DNA of 11,256 nt, taken from HGM13006 sp900757695. Its GTDB lineage: Bacteria > Bacillota > Clostridia > Oscillospirales > Oscillospiraceae. The DNA lies in NCBI GenBank assembly GCA_959607825.1, contig CAUHNW010000039.1:1-11256 (forward strand), read 5' to 3'. The notes beneath the pieces are model-generated. The model saw nothing but the letters and a program-made list of their open reading frames with translations. It ran no database searches and was not told the origin of the DNA. A program made the position numbers and the translations under genes. Shown here piece after piece: positions 1-6,976 of the stretch (its first letter is position 1; the number at the start of each line of letters is the position of its first letter).

Positions 1-48
1 GCCTCGCTTTTTATCAGCATACCACATTGGCGCTTCTGCCGCAACCAT
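1..48 (-). CDS. possible CDS start, truncated at the left edge
   Basis: An ATG on the minus strand at 48-46 is preceded by a good ribosome binding site (GAGGA, 6 nt upstream). It opens at least 16 codons without a stop (MVAAEAPMWYADKKRG) before the window ends. It lies about 25 nt beyond the terminator-like hairpin that follows the sugar ABC permease, in the same direction. It could therefore be a further operon member reached by readthrough. No separate promoter is visible in the short gap. I do not recognise the family from 16 residues, and a chance reading frame is possible. Confidence 0.4.
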   Translation of the reverse strand, partial: MVAAEAPMWYADKKRG

Positions 49-72
49 TTTTCTTCCTCATGGCCGCTTCCG

Positions 73-104
73 AAAAGGAGCCGCAGGTGATTTCCTGCGG
101 CTCC
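73..104 (-). terminator. stem-loop after the sugar ABC operon
   Basis: There is a perfect 11-bp stem (77-87 pairing with 94-104, GGAGCCGCAGG/CCTGCGGCTCC) with a 6-nt loop. On the minus strand it is followed by a short TTTT run (76-73). It lies about 30 nt past the permease stop codon. The U-tract is only four bases, so termination may be incomplete if the frame starting at 48 is a real downstream gene. Confidence 0.8.
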
Positions 105-132
105 CAAATTATCTATTCTGCTCTGATCCCGG

Positions 133-1167
133 TCACTTTGCAGCAGTCTCGCTCTGGCTCTCGGCAGGAGCCTGACCGGTGACCCTCTTCGCCGCATTCT
201 CAGCAGCCCGGGTCTGGAGGGTATCGATGGTGACAGCCGCCAGCAGTGCAATACCCAGAACAACATACTTCCAATACTGGTTGATGTTCAGGAAGCTCAT
301 GCCATAATCCAGCACGCCGATAATGAGAACGCCGATGACCATGTTGCTCATTTTACCGCCGCCGCCTCCCATTTTAATGCCGCCCAGCATAGCGCCTGCC
401 ATAACGGTAAACTCAGCGCCGATGCCAAGGCCCTGATTGACCGCACCGCCGGTGGTGCCAACATTGACAATCTGTCCAATGCCAAAGAACACACCAGCCA
501 GCGCAAAGATCAGAATACGCATCTTTGCAACGGACACACCGGACAGCGCCACAGCGTCCGGGTTAGAGCCCAACGCATAGACATTCCGGCCAAAATAGGT
601 CTTATTGAGGATAAAGGAGCCCACCAGCACTGCGGCGATCATCACCAGGACGCCGGTCTTCAGCGCACCGGAGCCAATGCGAATGTTAAAGCCGCCGATA
701 TTCTTCAGCGCAGCAGACACATAGGTGGTCTTGCTGATACCGTCGGTCAGCAGATACGTCACACCGTTGAGGATGTACTGGGTACCCAGAGTAATAATAA
801 AGGGGAACACCTTCAGCCATGAATACATTACGCCGTTGAAGACAGACAGCAGCACCGCCAGCAGGATACCGCAGATCACAGCTACCACCACATTGGAGGA
901 GCCCTCGATCAGTGCCATTGCCATGCCCACCGTGGAGATCAGGAAGCCGGTGGACAGATCCATGCCGCCGCCCAGCATGATGAAGGTAATCCCAACACCC
1001 AGAATGACCAGATACGCATTCTGATTCAGCATGGTCAGCAGGTTGGAAAAGTTAAAGAACGAACGTCCTGCAACCGCAGGCCCAAGGATGCTGAACAGCG
1101 CAATCAGCACAATCAGAACGATCAGCATCAGGTAGTCTTTGAGATAAGTTGAAAAGCTCTTTTTCAT
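133..1167 (-). CDS. CUT2-family sugar ABC transporter permease
   Basis: This is a 344-residue integral membrane protein of the RbsC/MglC type (BPD_transp_2 family), forming the channel of a monosaccharide importer in the cytoplasmic membrane. It has many hydrophobic segments, the family's conserved GGGMDLSTG motif at residues 66-74, and the cytoplasmic-loop motif ALGSNPDAVALSGV (198-211) that contacts the ATPase. A glycine run (MGGGGGK, 266-272) lies in a late loop. The C-terminus is a short Ala/Glu/Ser-rich cytoplasmic tail. The ATG lies 3 nt after the ATPase stop codon and its ribosome binding site (GGGGG) is inside the end of that gene, so translation is probably coupled. The substrate (ribose, galactose, xylose or another) cannot be fixed from the sequence. 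Confidence 0.93.
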   Translation of the reverse strand: MKKSFSTYLKDYLMLIVLIVLIALFSILGPAVAGRSFFNFSNLLTMLNQNAYLVILGVGITFIMLGGGMDLSTGFLISTVGMAMALIEGSSNVVVAVICGILLAVLLSVFNGVMYSWLKVFPFIITLGTQYILNGVTYLLTDGISKTTYVSAALKNIGGFNIRIGSGALKTGVLVMIAAVLVGSFILNKTYFGRNVYALGSNPDAVALSGVSVAKMRILIFALAGVFFGIGQIVNVGTTGGAVNQGLGIGAEFTVMAGAMLGGIKMGGGGGKMSNMVIGVLIIGVLDYGMSFLNINQYWKYVVLGIALLAAVTIDTLQTRAAENAAKRVTGQAPAESQSETAAK

Positions 1168-1170
1168 GAG

Positions 1171-2685
1171 TTAAGCCCCCATATTTTCATTTTCTCTGTC
1201 AGAGGTGGAGGCCATATCCAGGATGCGCTCCTGAGAAAACTCCTCCTTGGTCAGTTCTCCGGCCAGACACTTTTCACCGAACACAACGATCCGGTCAGAC
1301 ATTCCCAGCAGTTCCTCCATGTCCGATGTTACCATGACCACGCATTTTCCTTCTTCACACAGGCCATTCATCAGCTCATAGATCTCATACTTTGCGCCCA
1401 CGTCAATGCCGCGGGTTGGCTCATCAAAGATAACAATATCCGACTGGGTGGCCAGCGCCTTCCCCACCACGACCTTTTGCTGGTTGCCGCCGGAGAGGGT
1501 CCCGACCTTTGTGGCATCCAGATTGGGGGCCTTGATGCGCATGGCCTCACCGTAGTAATTGGCAATCTCCGCCTCTTTTTTGCGATCCACAACACCGGCA
1601 TGGGAGATTTTCTCCACCACATTGTAGACCAGATTCCATGAGATGGTCTCGCCCAGGAAGCAGCCCTCCCGCTTCCGATCCTCCGGGATCAGGCAGATAC
1701 CGTACTTATGCATGGCGTCCTTGGGAGAGCGGATATCCGCTTTCTTGCCATTGACATAGATCTCGCCCCACTGGGCCTTTTCTGCACCGAAGACCACCTT
1801 CATGATCTCCGTTCGACCGGCGCCAACCAGCCCCGAAATGCCGAGGATCTCGCCCCGGCGTGCCTTGAAGGAGATGTTCTTGACGCCGTTTCCGGTAAGA
1901 TTCCGCAGCTCCAGAGCCACATCTCCGATTTTCGTATTTCTGGGCGGGAAGGTTGCTGTCATTTCACGGCCAACCATATAGCGGATCAGCTCCGCCCGGT
2001 TCGTCTCCGCAGTTTTCAGCGTTGTAATATACTCGCCGTCACGGAGGATGGAGACACGATCCGTCAGCTCAAACACCTCATCCAGACGATGGGAGATAAA
2101 GATGATCGCAACGCCCTGATCCCGGAGCTTCCGTACGATCCGGAACAAAATTTCAACCTCCGCCACAGACAGCGGTGCCGTGGGCTCGTCCAGAATCAGC
2201 ACACGAACCTCTTTGGATACCGCCTTTGCGATCTCTACGATCTGCATATGGCCAGGAGTCAGATCCCGTACTAGTGCATCCGGATGAATGTCCACGCCGA
2301 AATCATCAAAGATCTTCTGGGCAATATTCCGCATCTTTTTCTGATTGACAAATCGCCCAAGCTTTTCACCATAACAGATATTCTCTGCTGCGGACAGCAC
2401 ATCGATCAGGTTGAACTCCTGATAAATACATTCAATTCCATGCTTTCTGGCCAGTGCCGGCGTCATGACACTGTAGGTCTCGCCGTCCACCGTAATGGTG
2501 CCGCCATCGGGTGCATGGGCACCGGTAATGGTCTTGATAAACGTTGATTTTCCTGCACCGTTTTCCCCGATCAGCGCATGTACCTCGCCGGGGTAAAAAT
2601 CAATGGACACATTGTCCAGAGCCACCACGCCGGGGTAGACCTTTCGGATATCCTTCAAAGACAGGACAGGTTTTTTTTCTTGCAA
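1171..2685 (-). CDS. CUT2-family sugar ABC transporter ATPase (two fused ABC domains)
   Basis: This is a 504-residue RbsA/MglA-type ATPase powering monosaccharide import. The N-terminal domain has Walker A GENGAGKST (40-48), the Q-loop at Q89, Walker B VLILDEPTA (162-170) and the H-loop at H199. Its signature reads LTPGHMQ (142-148) rather than an LSxGQ-like form. The C-terminal domain has the family's degenerate Walker A GLVGAGRTE (285-293), a good signature LSGGNQQ (397-403) and Walker B IVIFDEPTRG (417-426). Ser/Asp replaces the H-loop histidine (454-455). The start codon is TTG at 2685-2683, supported by GAGGAGG eight bases upstream (2700-2694). No ATG start is as well placed. It is the middle gene of the operon, 104 nt after the binding protein gene and nearly touching the permease gene. 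Confidence 0.94.
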   Translation of the reverse strand: MQEKKPVLSLKDIRKVYPGVVALDNVSIDFYPGEVHALIGENGAGKSTFIKTITGAHAPDGGTITVDGETYSVMTPALARKHGIECIYQEFNLIDVLSAAENICYGEKLGRFVNQKKMRNIAQKIFDDFGVDIHPDALVRDLTPGHMQIVEIAKAVSKEVRVLILDEPTAPLSVAEVEILFRIVRKLRDQGVAIIFISHRLDEVFELTDRVSILRDGEYITTLKTAETNRAELIRYMVGREMTATFPPRNTKIGDVALELRNLTGNGVKNISFKARRGEILGISGLVGAGRTEIMKVVFGAEKAQWGEIYVNGKKADIRSPKDAMHKYGICLIPEDRKREGCFLGETISWNLVYNVVEKISHAGVVDRKKEAEIANYYGEAMRIKAPNLDATKVGTLSGGNQQKVVVGKALATQSDIVIFDEPTRGIDVGAKYEIYELMNGLCEEGKCVVMVTSDMEELLGMSDRIVVFGEKCLAGELTKEEFSQERILDMASTSDRENENMGA

Positions 2686-2703
2686 CTGTAGCGCCTCCTC
2701 TTA

Positions 2704-2718
2704 CCGGCCAAAGGCCGG
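2704..2718 (-). other. small hairpin just upstream of the ATPase ribosome binding site
   Basis: A perfect 6-bp inverted repeat (CCGGCC, 3-nt loop, GGCCGG) ends 3 nt before the GAGGAGG ribosome binding site of the ATPase gene. It has no U-tract. It may influence ribosome access or protect the downstream mRNA. The role is inferred only. Confidence 0.45.
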
Positions 2719-2743
2719 CAGGTATTCTGTCTTCTTATGATGA

Positions 2744-2774
2744 GGGGCGGCGCCGGGCAATCCCGGGCCGCCCC
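2744..2774 (-). other. strong intercistronic stem-loop after the binding-protein gene
   Basis: A GC-rich stem of 13 pairs (2744-2757 with 2762-2774, one bulged base, 4-nt loop) sits in the 104-nt gap between the binding-protein and ATPase genes. On the minus strand no U-tract follows, so it is not a standard intrinsic terminator. In ABC importer operons, hairpins at this position commonly stabilise the upstream message and give excess binding protein. That role is inferred here. Confidence 0.7.
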
Positions 2775-2789
2775 CTGATCTTCGGATAT

Positions 2790-4055
2790 TTACTTCTTGT
2801 ACTCAGCAGCAGGATTCTCATCGCCCATGGACCATGTAGCAGAGAAGCCATCGATGGTCACAGCGGTAATGGTATCGTAGTAGGTCTCGCCGTAGGTCCA
2901 GCTGAAACCGTCAATGCCGCACACGCCCAGCAGCTCTTCGGCCAGCTTGGCGCCTGTACGCATAGGCGGAATGATCACATCGGGGTTAATGGTCTGCGCA
3001 AACTCAGCCAGTGCGTCATAGCCGGTGCCGATGGCTGCCTTTGCGTCATCGCCATAGGGGATGGCAGAATCGCCGTAAGTGGCATATCCCTTGATTGCAG
3101 TAGAGGAAGCGTCCTTAGTTGCACCCTCATAGAGACCGGTAAAGGTATCATCCTCTGCATAGCAGGGGATCACGCAGTAATCGGCAAGGTCGCCGCCGTT
3201 CTGATCGCAGTAGTCCTTGATGGCATTGGCAATGCCCATGGCCTCTTCGGGCTCGTATGCAATGAACAGATGGCAGTCGGGGTTTGCGTTCAGGACAGCC
3301 TGCGCATTGTTGAATGCGGTGTTCAGTGCACCGTCGCCGTAGGAGGTGGTCTCGGATACCAGAGTCAGATCGTCGGACTTCTCGACGGTGCCCTTCATTG
3401 CGTTGGAACGATATACGCCGTCAGCGATATCATAGTAAGTATCAATGGCGATCTCATACTTGCCATCGGCATTCTTCGGTACGTTCTTACCGGAGTTCTT
3501 CACCCAGTATTCGGCAGCCTGTACGGCATACATACCGGTGATCTCATAAGCGGTGTAAACGCAGCCTGCAATGGTATAATCCGTGGGCTGTGCGCCGAGG
3601 TATACAACAGCAATACCAGCGTCCACTGCCTGCTGCACAACATCCTTGAGCATCTCAACAGACATGGCCGCAATCATCAGGCAGCCAACGTTGCCGGCAG
3701 CAATGGCCTGCTCTACGAACTGGACCTGATTGCCCGGGTTGCCTTCCGCATCCTTTTTCACATAGTTGAAGCCCTGTGCCTGCATCACTGCGCCCATGGC
3801 GTCATTGATCATGACCAGACCTTCCGCACCGGTGGTGGGCAGGATGGACCATACTTCCTTCTGTCCGTTCCACTTGAAGTCTGTGGTCTCGGCAGGTGCA
3901 GCATTCTCTTCCGCATTCCCGGAAGCCGCTGTGGTCTGTGCGCTCTCCTGTTTGGCAGCAGAGGATCCCTCAGCGTTCGAAGAAGAGGTACCGCAGCCGG
4001 CAAATGCCGTGACCATCATGCAGAGGGCCAGCAGCATTGCAACAATCTTTTTCAT
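2790..4055 (-). CDS. sugar-binding lipoprotein of the CUT2 ABC importer
   Basis: This is a 421-residue extracellular substrate-binding protein (periplasmic-binding protein type I fold, Peripla_BP_4-like) that captures sugar and delivers it to the permease. It has a lipoprotein signal peptide with lipobox FAGC, so Cys21 would be lipidated. A low-complexity Ser/Ala/Glu/Thr linker follows (about 22-58), and the binding domain begins near residue 60 (WNGQKEVWSIL). The segment VQFVEQAIAAGNVGCLMIAA (111-130) is typical of the fold's first lobe. Cysteines beyond the lipobox occur at 125, 165, 261, 283, 294, 298 and 379, which is many for an exported protein. The ATG at 4055 has GGAAGGAA about 10 nt upstream. 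It is the first gene of the operon. The sugar is unknown. Confidence 0.93.
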   Translation of the reverse strand: MKKIVAMLLALCMMVTAFAGCGTSSSNAEGSSAAKQESAQTTAASGNAEENAAPAETTDFKWNGQKEVWSILPTTGAEGLVMINDAMGAVMQAQGFNYVKKDAEGNPGNQVQFVEQAIAAGNVGCLMIAAMSVEMLKDVVQQAVDAGIAVVYLGAQPTDYTIAGCVYTAYEITGMYAVQAAEYWVKNSGKNVPKNADGKYEIAIDTYYDIADGVYRSNAMKGTVEKSDDLTLVSETTSYGDGALNTAFNNAQAVLNANPDCHLFIAYEPEEAMGIANAIKDYCDQNGGDLADYCVIPCYAEDDTFTGLYEGATKDASSTAIKGYATYGDSAIPYGDDAKAAIGTGYDALAEFAQTINPDVIIPPMRTGAKLAEELLGVCGIDGFSWTYGETYYDTITAVTIDGFSATWSMGDENPAAEYKK

Positions 4056-4076
4056 AATACTTCATTCCTTCCAAAT

Positions 4077-4093
4077 TTGCAGCCATGCTGCAA
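4077..4093 (-). other. short inverted repeat in the sugar operon leader
   Basis: A perfect 7-bp inverted repeat (TTGCAGC, 3-nt spacer, GCTGCAA) lies in the 5' leader between the large palindrome and the ribosome binding site of the binding-protein gene. It could form a small mRNA hairpin or be a protein site. Function is unknown. Confidence 0.4.
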
Positions 4094-4098
4094 GAAAT

Positions 4099-4130
4099 AA
4101 TGCGTTGGAATCGTATCATTCCAACGCATT
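4099..4130. promoter_or_regulatory. 13-bp palindrome over the start site of the sugar operon (operator or leader hairpin)
   Basis: A perfect inverted repeat is present: AATGCGTTGGAAT at 4099-4111, spacer CGTATC, ATTCCAACGCATT at 4118-4130. It begins immediately downstream of the -10 box (4132-4137), so the expected transcription start near 4125 falls inside it. This position suits a repressor operator. Transcribed, it would also form a stable 5' hairpin. No regulator gene is visible in the window to pair with it. Confidence 0.7.
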
Positions 4131-4131
4131 C

Positions 4132-4160
4132 ATTTTAATACAGGCCACCCGGTTCGTCAA
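4132..4160 (-). promoter_or_regulatory. sigma-A promoter of the sugar ABC operon
   Basis: On the minus strand, TTGACG (4160-4155), a 17-nt spacer and TAAAAT (4137-4132) form a near-consensus promoter. The binding-protein start codon lies about 75 nt downstream of the -10 box. Confidence 0.85.
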
Positions 4161-4237
4161 GTGAATATCTGCATTTTTTCGGTATTTTAAACAACATATT
4201 GGCGCATCAATCTCATTTTTGTGCTCAAAAGCTACAA

Positions 4238-4567
4238 TTATTGACGGAGTGCACGAATTGCCTCACGAGCGGCAGCCACCACAGTCTCATCCGTGTTGTG
4301 CTCAATAATATAGTTGAGTTGAGAAGCAGCAGCGCTCCGGCCAGTGTGGCCCAGCGCCTGAATGCCCGCAAGCAGCACCGGCTGCTCCGTAGCCTTCTGT
4401 ACCGCCTCCACCAGATGGTTGTAACATTCATCGTTGCCCTTTGCGGCAGCGCCGAACGCCTCCATGATGGTGGTCTTCTCCTCCAGCTCTCCAGAGGCCA
4501 GGAACTTATCTACCTTTTTCCAACGAGCACCGAATACCAGCTTAGCGTAAAACTCACGATCTTTCAT
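4238..4567 (-). CDS. small HEAT-like repeat protein
   Basis: This is a 109-residue soluble protein, probably cytosolic, with no signal peptide or membrane segment. The second half (roughly residues 50-109) reads as two helical hairpins with the pattern of HEAT repeats: VLLAGIQALGHTGRSAAASQ, then ETVVAAAREAIRALR. Such repeats usually bind other proteins, but no partner can be named. The start at 4567 is chosen because AAGGTGA lies 5 nt upstream (4579-4573). The frame can be opened six codons earlier at 4585, but that ATG has no ribosome binding site. It has its own consensus promoter, shares a divergent control region with the zinc-ribbon gene, and lies directly upstream of the sugar operon on the same strand. 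Confidence 0.8.
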   Translation of the reverse strand: MKDREFYAKLVFGARWKKVDKFLASGELEEKTTIMEAFGAAAKGNDECYNHLVEAVQKATEQPVLLAGIQALGHTGRSAAASQLNYIIEHNTDETVVAAAREAIRALRQ

Positions 4568-4623
4568 TTTGTTCACCTTCTGCATTATTTTTGCCGTTTG
4601 GACTCCACGGCGTGATAAGGCAT

Positions 4624-4652
4624 ATTATAATGAGTTTCGTCATCATAGTCAA
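4624..4652 (-). promoter_or_regulatory. sigma-A promoter of the HEAT-like gene
   Basis: On the minus strand, TTGACT (4652-4647), a 17-nt spacer and TATAAT (4629-4624) form an almost perfect promoter. The start codon is about 57 nt downstream. Confidence 0.88.
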
Positions 4653-4769
4653 TTATTTGTCTCTATTTCCGTATATTATTTACGTTTCATTCATAATCCT
4701 GCACAAAGCATCCATTCCTCTCCTGTACAAAAAAAACAGTTTTAGTGTCACAATTCAAAAATTTCAAAC

Positions 4770-4786
4770 GTGAACATTCAGTGAAC
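4770..4786. repeat. direct repeat of GTGAAC with 11-bp period in the divergent region
   Basis: GTGAAC occurs at 4770-4775 and 4781-4786, one helical turn apart, just upstream of the -35 box of the zinc-ribbon gene. The spacing is compatible with a protein-binding site on one DNA face. The motif is short and could be chance. Confidence 0.3.
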
Positions 4787-4801
4787 TTTCTCCTGCCGCC
4801 A

Positions 4802-4830
4802 TTGTTTCCGGCTGCAACTTGCGGTACAAT
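4802..4830 (+). promoter_or_regulatory. promoter of the zinc-ribbon membrane protein gene
   Basis: TTGTTT (4802-4807), a 17-nt spacer and TACAAT (4825-4830) are present. The start codon lies 35 nt beyond the -10 box. Confidence 0.7.
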
Positions 4831-4864
4831 ACCTCTTGATCATTAAACAAGGTGGTAATTTTCT

Positions 4865-5239
4865 ATGTTTCAGCGTTTTGGCGAATCCATGCGCCGATTT
4901 ATGTCCGGGCGAAACGGCACGGATCAACTGGGCTTGTTTCTGCTGATTGCGGGGCTGGCTCTGAGTATCATAAGCACTCTGGCAAAGCTTCCAATTTTCA
5001 GTACGCTTGCCTACATCCCGCTATTGCTGGCAGTGTTTCGTATCTTTTCCCGAAATGTATCCCAGCGCTATGCCGAAAACCAGCGCTTCTGTCAGTTCTT
5101 TGCCCGAATCAAGGGCAGAAAGCAGTATCGCTATTTTCGCTGCCCCTCCTGCAGGACGCAGGTGCGCGTTCCAAAGGGCAAAGGTACCCTTCGGATCACC
5201 TGCCCCAGCTGCCATGAGCGCTTTATCAAAAAGACCTGA
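4865..5239 (+). CDS. two-TM membrane protein with C-terminal zinc ribbon
   Basis: This is a 124-residue protein of unknown function. A basic N-terminus (1-19) precedes two closely spaced hydrophobic helices (about 20-40 and 44-62). A charged linker then leads to a C-terminal zinc ribbon with two CPSC knuckles (93-96 and 113-116), expected to bind one zinc ion through four cysteines. The helices would place the ribbon in the cytoplasm, by the positive-inside rule. The ATG has AAGGTGG nine bases upstream. It is transcribed alone, from its own promoter to a clear terminator. Similar short proteins are common as hypotheticals in Clostridia. I cannot assign a role beyond a likely nucleic-acid or protein contact at the membrane. 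Confidence 0.85.
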   Translation: MFQRFGESMRRFMSGRNGTDQLGLFLLIAGLALSIISTLAKLPIFSTLAYIPLLLAVFRIFSRNVSQRYAENQRFCQFFARIKGRKQYRYFRCPSCRTQVRVPKGKGTLRITCPSCHERFIKKT

Positions 5240-5246
5240 TTTTTCT

Positions 5247-5275
5247 GAGCATCGGCCTTGGGCCGGTGCTCTTTT
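5247..5275 (+). terminator. intrinsic terminator of the zinc-ribbon gene
   Basis: An 11-bp stem (GAGCATCGGCC with GGCCGGTGCTC, one G-U pair) with a 3-nt loop is followed by TTTTCC. It lies 8 nt after the stop codon. Confidence 0.9.
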
Positions 5276-5360
5276 CCGTTTCTTTGCGATTTCACATTCT
5301 TCTTGCGCCCTATAACATTTTGTGTTACCATATATTCAGATATTTAGGAGGCGAAGGAAC

Positions 5361-6728
5361 ATGAATAAAAATGGATCCGGCACGATCATACGGGATCTGA
5401 CCCAGGGCAGTGTTACCCAGCTGCTTTTGGTCTTTGCATTCCCCCTGCTGTGCTCTAATCTGCTGCAAACCTTTTACAACATGGTGGATATGGTCGTCAT
5501 CGGCCGTTTTGTCGGTAAAACCGGCTTGTCTGCGGTGTCCATTGGCGGCGATGTTCTGCACTTTCTTACATTTCTGGTCATGGGCTTTTCCAATGCGGGA
5601 CAGGTCATCCTCTCTCAGTACATCGGCGCCGGGCAGCATGACCGGGTAAAGGGCACCATCGGCACCATGTTTACCGTGACTTTCGGCATGGCCGTGGTAT
5701 TGAGCATTTTTTGCAGCATCTTTCTGGATAATTTTTTACAGCTGATGAACACCCCTGCGGAATGTCTCCAATATACCAGAGACTACAGCTTTATCTGTGT
5801 GCTGGGTTTGATTTTTATCTATGGCTATAATCTGGTCTCTGCCATTCTTCGCGGCATGGGTGACTCCAAGCACCCATTTATTTTTATCGCCGTAGCCACC
5901 GTTGTAAATCTAATTCTTGATCTCGTTTTTGTGGCGGGCTTTGGAATGGGCCCCGCAGGCGCTGCCCTTGCCACTGTCATTGGACAGGCAGTCAGCTTTC
6001 TATGGGCGATTTTTTATCTGTACCGGCACAAGGAAGCCTTTGGCTTTGATTTCAAACTGCAAAGCTTTCGTCCAGACCCCGTGGTGCTCCCCAAGCTCGT
6101 CAAGCTGGGGCTTCCCATGATCCTGCAATCCGCAGCCATCAACTTCTCCATGCTGTTCGTAAATTCTTACATCAACGCCTACGGTGTTGTGGCCTCCGCA
6201 GTGACTGGGATCGGCAATAAGCTGGGCTCCATTACCGCAGTGGTCACCAATGCGCTGTCCACCGCCGGCAGCTCCATGGTGGGGCAGAATATTGGTGCCG
6301 AGAAATACCATCGAGTGCCAAAAATCATTGGCGTATCCGCCATATTCGATGTGGCCTTTGCACTGCTGCTGAGCTTCCTGACCGTATTCTTCCCCCGTAC
6401 CATTTTCGGATTCTTTAACTCAGACCCGGAGGTACTGGATATGGCCATGACCTACATTCCTGTGGCTGTACTGCTCTATATGGGCTTTGCCGCCCGTTCC
6501 CCATTCTTTGCCCTGATCAACGGCAGCGGAAACGCCCGGCTGAATTTGATTGTAGGACTTCTGGATGGTGTCATCTGCCGGGTCGGTCTGGCCATGCTCA
6601 TGGGGCTTGCAATGAACATGGGTATCATGGGCTTCTGGCTGGGCAATGCCTTCGCAGGCTATATGCCCTTCCTCATCGGCGGTGTCTACTTCCTCACCGG
6701 CCGGTGGAAAAAGCGTCTGATTGGATAA
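5361..6728 (+). CDS. MATE-family multidrug efflux transporter
   Basis: This is a 455-residue membrane protein of the MATE family (Na+- or H+-coupled antiporters expelling cationic drugs or metabolites). It is close to the usual length of about 450 and has about 12 hydrophobic helices in two homologous halves. Family landmarks include the N-terminal FPLLCSNLLQTFYNMVDMVV segment, GAGQHDR at the end of helix 2, AILRGMGDSKHP near the middle, and in the second half VGQNIGAEKYHR and INGSGNARLN, which mirror the first. The start at 5361 is supported by AGGAGG nine bases upstream (5346-5351). The open frame can be extended 13 codons to a GTG at 5322 but would run through that site. A weak promoter (TTGCGC at 5303, 17 nt, TACCAT at 5326) may drive it. 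Substrate is unknown. Confidence 0.93.
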   Translation: MNKNGSGTIIRDLTQGSVTQLLLVFAFPLLCSNLLQTFYNMVDMVVIGRFVGKTGLSAVSIGGDVLHFLTFLVMGFSNAGQVILSQYIGAGQHDRVKGTIGTMFTVTFGMAVVLSIFCSIFLDNFLQLMNTPAECLQYTRDYSFICVLGLIFIYGYNLVSAILRGMGDSKHPFIFIAVATVVNLILDLVFVAGFGMGPAGAALATVIGQAVSFLWAIFYLYRHKEAFGFDFKLQSFRPDPVVLPKLVKLGLPMILQSAAINFSMLFVNSYINAYGVVASAVTGIGNKLGSITAVVTNALSTAGSSMVGQNIGAEKYHRVPKIIGVSAIFDVAFALLLSFLTVFFPRTIFGFFNSDPEVLDMAMTYIPVAVLLYMGFAARSPFFALINGSGNARLNLIVGLLDGVICRVGLAMLMGLAMNMGIMGFWLGNAFAGYMPFLIGGVYFLTGRWKKRLIG

Positions 6729-6748
6729 GCATTCTATTTTGCCTGAGA

Positions 6749-6784
6749 CAGGGCCGGGAATCGAAGCGACGATTCCCGGCCCTG
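6749..6784. terminator. shared terminator between the MATE gene and the NfeD/SPFH operon
   Basis: A perfect 15-bp stem (CAGGGCCGGGAATCG with CGATTCCCGGCCCTG) with a 6-nt loop sits midway between the convergent stop codons at 6728 and 6790. The plus side is followed by AATTGTTATTTG, which is moderately U-rich. The minus side has no U-tract. It probably serves the plus strand best and blocks collision from either side. Confidence 0.8.
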
Positions 6785-6789
6785 AATTG

Positions 6790-6975
6790 TTATTTGTATT
6801 CACGTTCCACAGGTGAAATGACAGGCTTTCCGTCCCGTCCCAGCAGTGGCGTCAAGCCGCCGGCATAGCCGCTGGTCATAAACAGATAATTCACACCGGT
6901 CTCCTTATCCACATACACCTCAGCCGTCGTCAGGGTGCCCTGTGAATAGACCTTCTCAAACCTTTTTTCTGCCAT
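6790..6975 (-). CDS. small DUF6440-like protein
   Basis: This is a 61-residue protein with no membrane segment or signal peptide. It carries the compact pattern RFEKVYSQGTL, then VDKETGVNYLF, then GYAGGLTPLLGRDGKPVI, which I recognise as the DUF6440 family of small Firmicute proteins. No biochemical function is known to me. The assignment is from memory of the motif, not a search. The ATG begins one base after the SPFH stop codon, with AGAAGG six bases upstream inside the SPFH gene. It is therefore almost certainly co-transcribed and translationally coupled with the NfeD-SPFH pair. Confidence 0.82.
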   Translation of the reverse strand: MAEKRFEKVYSQGTLTTAEVYVDKETGVNYLFMTSGYAGGLTPLLGRDGKPVISPVEREYK

Positions 6976-6976
6976 C

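Noticed and set aside
2544..4100. A 518-codon open frame on the plus strand, antisense to the binding-protein gene
   Set aside because: It is the complement of a well-supported lipoprotein gene and the start of the ATPase gene, has no ribosome binding site or recognisable domain, and its product is rich in Cys, His and Ile runs typical of shadow frames.
4113..4136. A cre-like (CcpA) site overlapping the sugar operon promoter
   Set aside because: The best 15-bp match to the cre consensus has two mismatches at conserved positions, and the sequence is already accounted for by the perfect palindrome.
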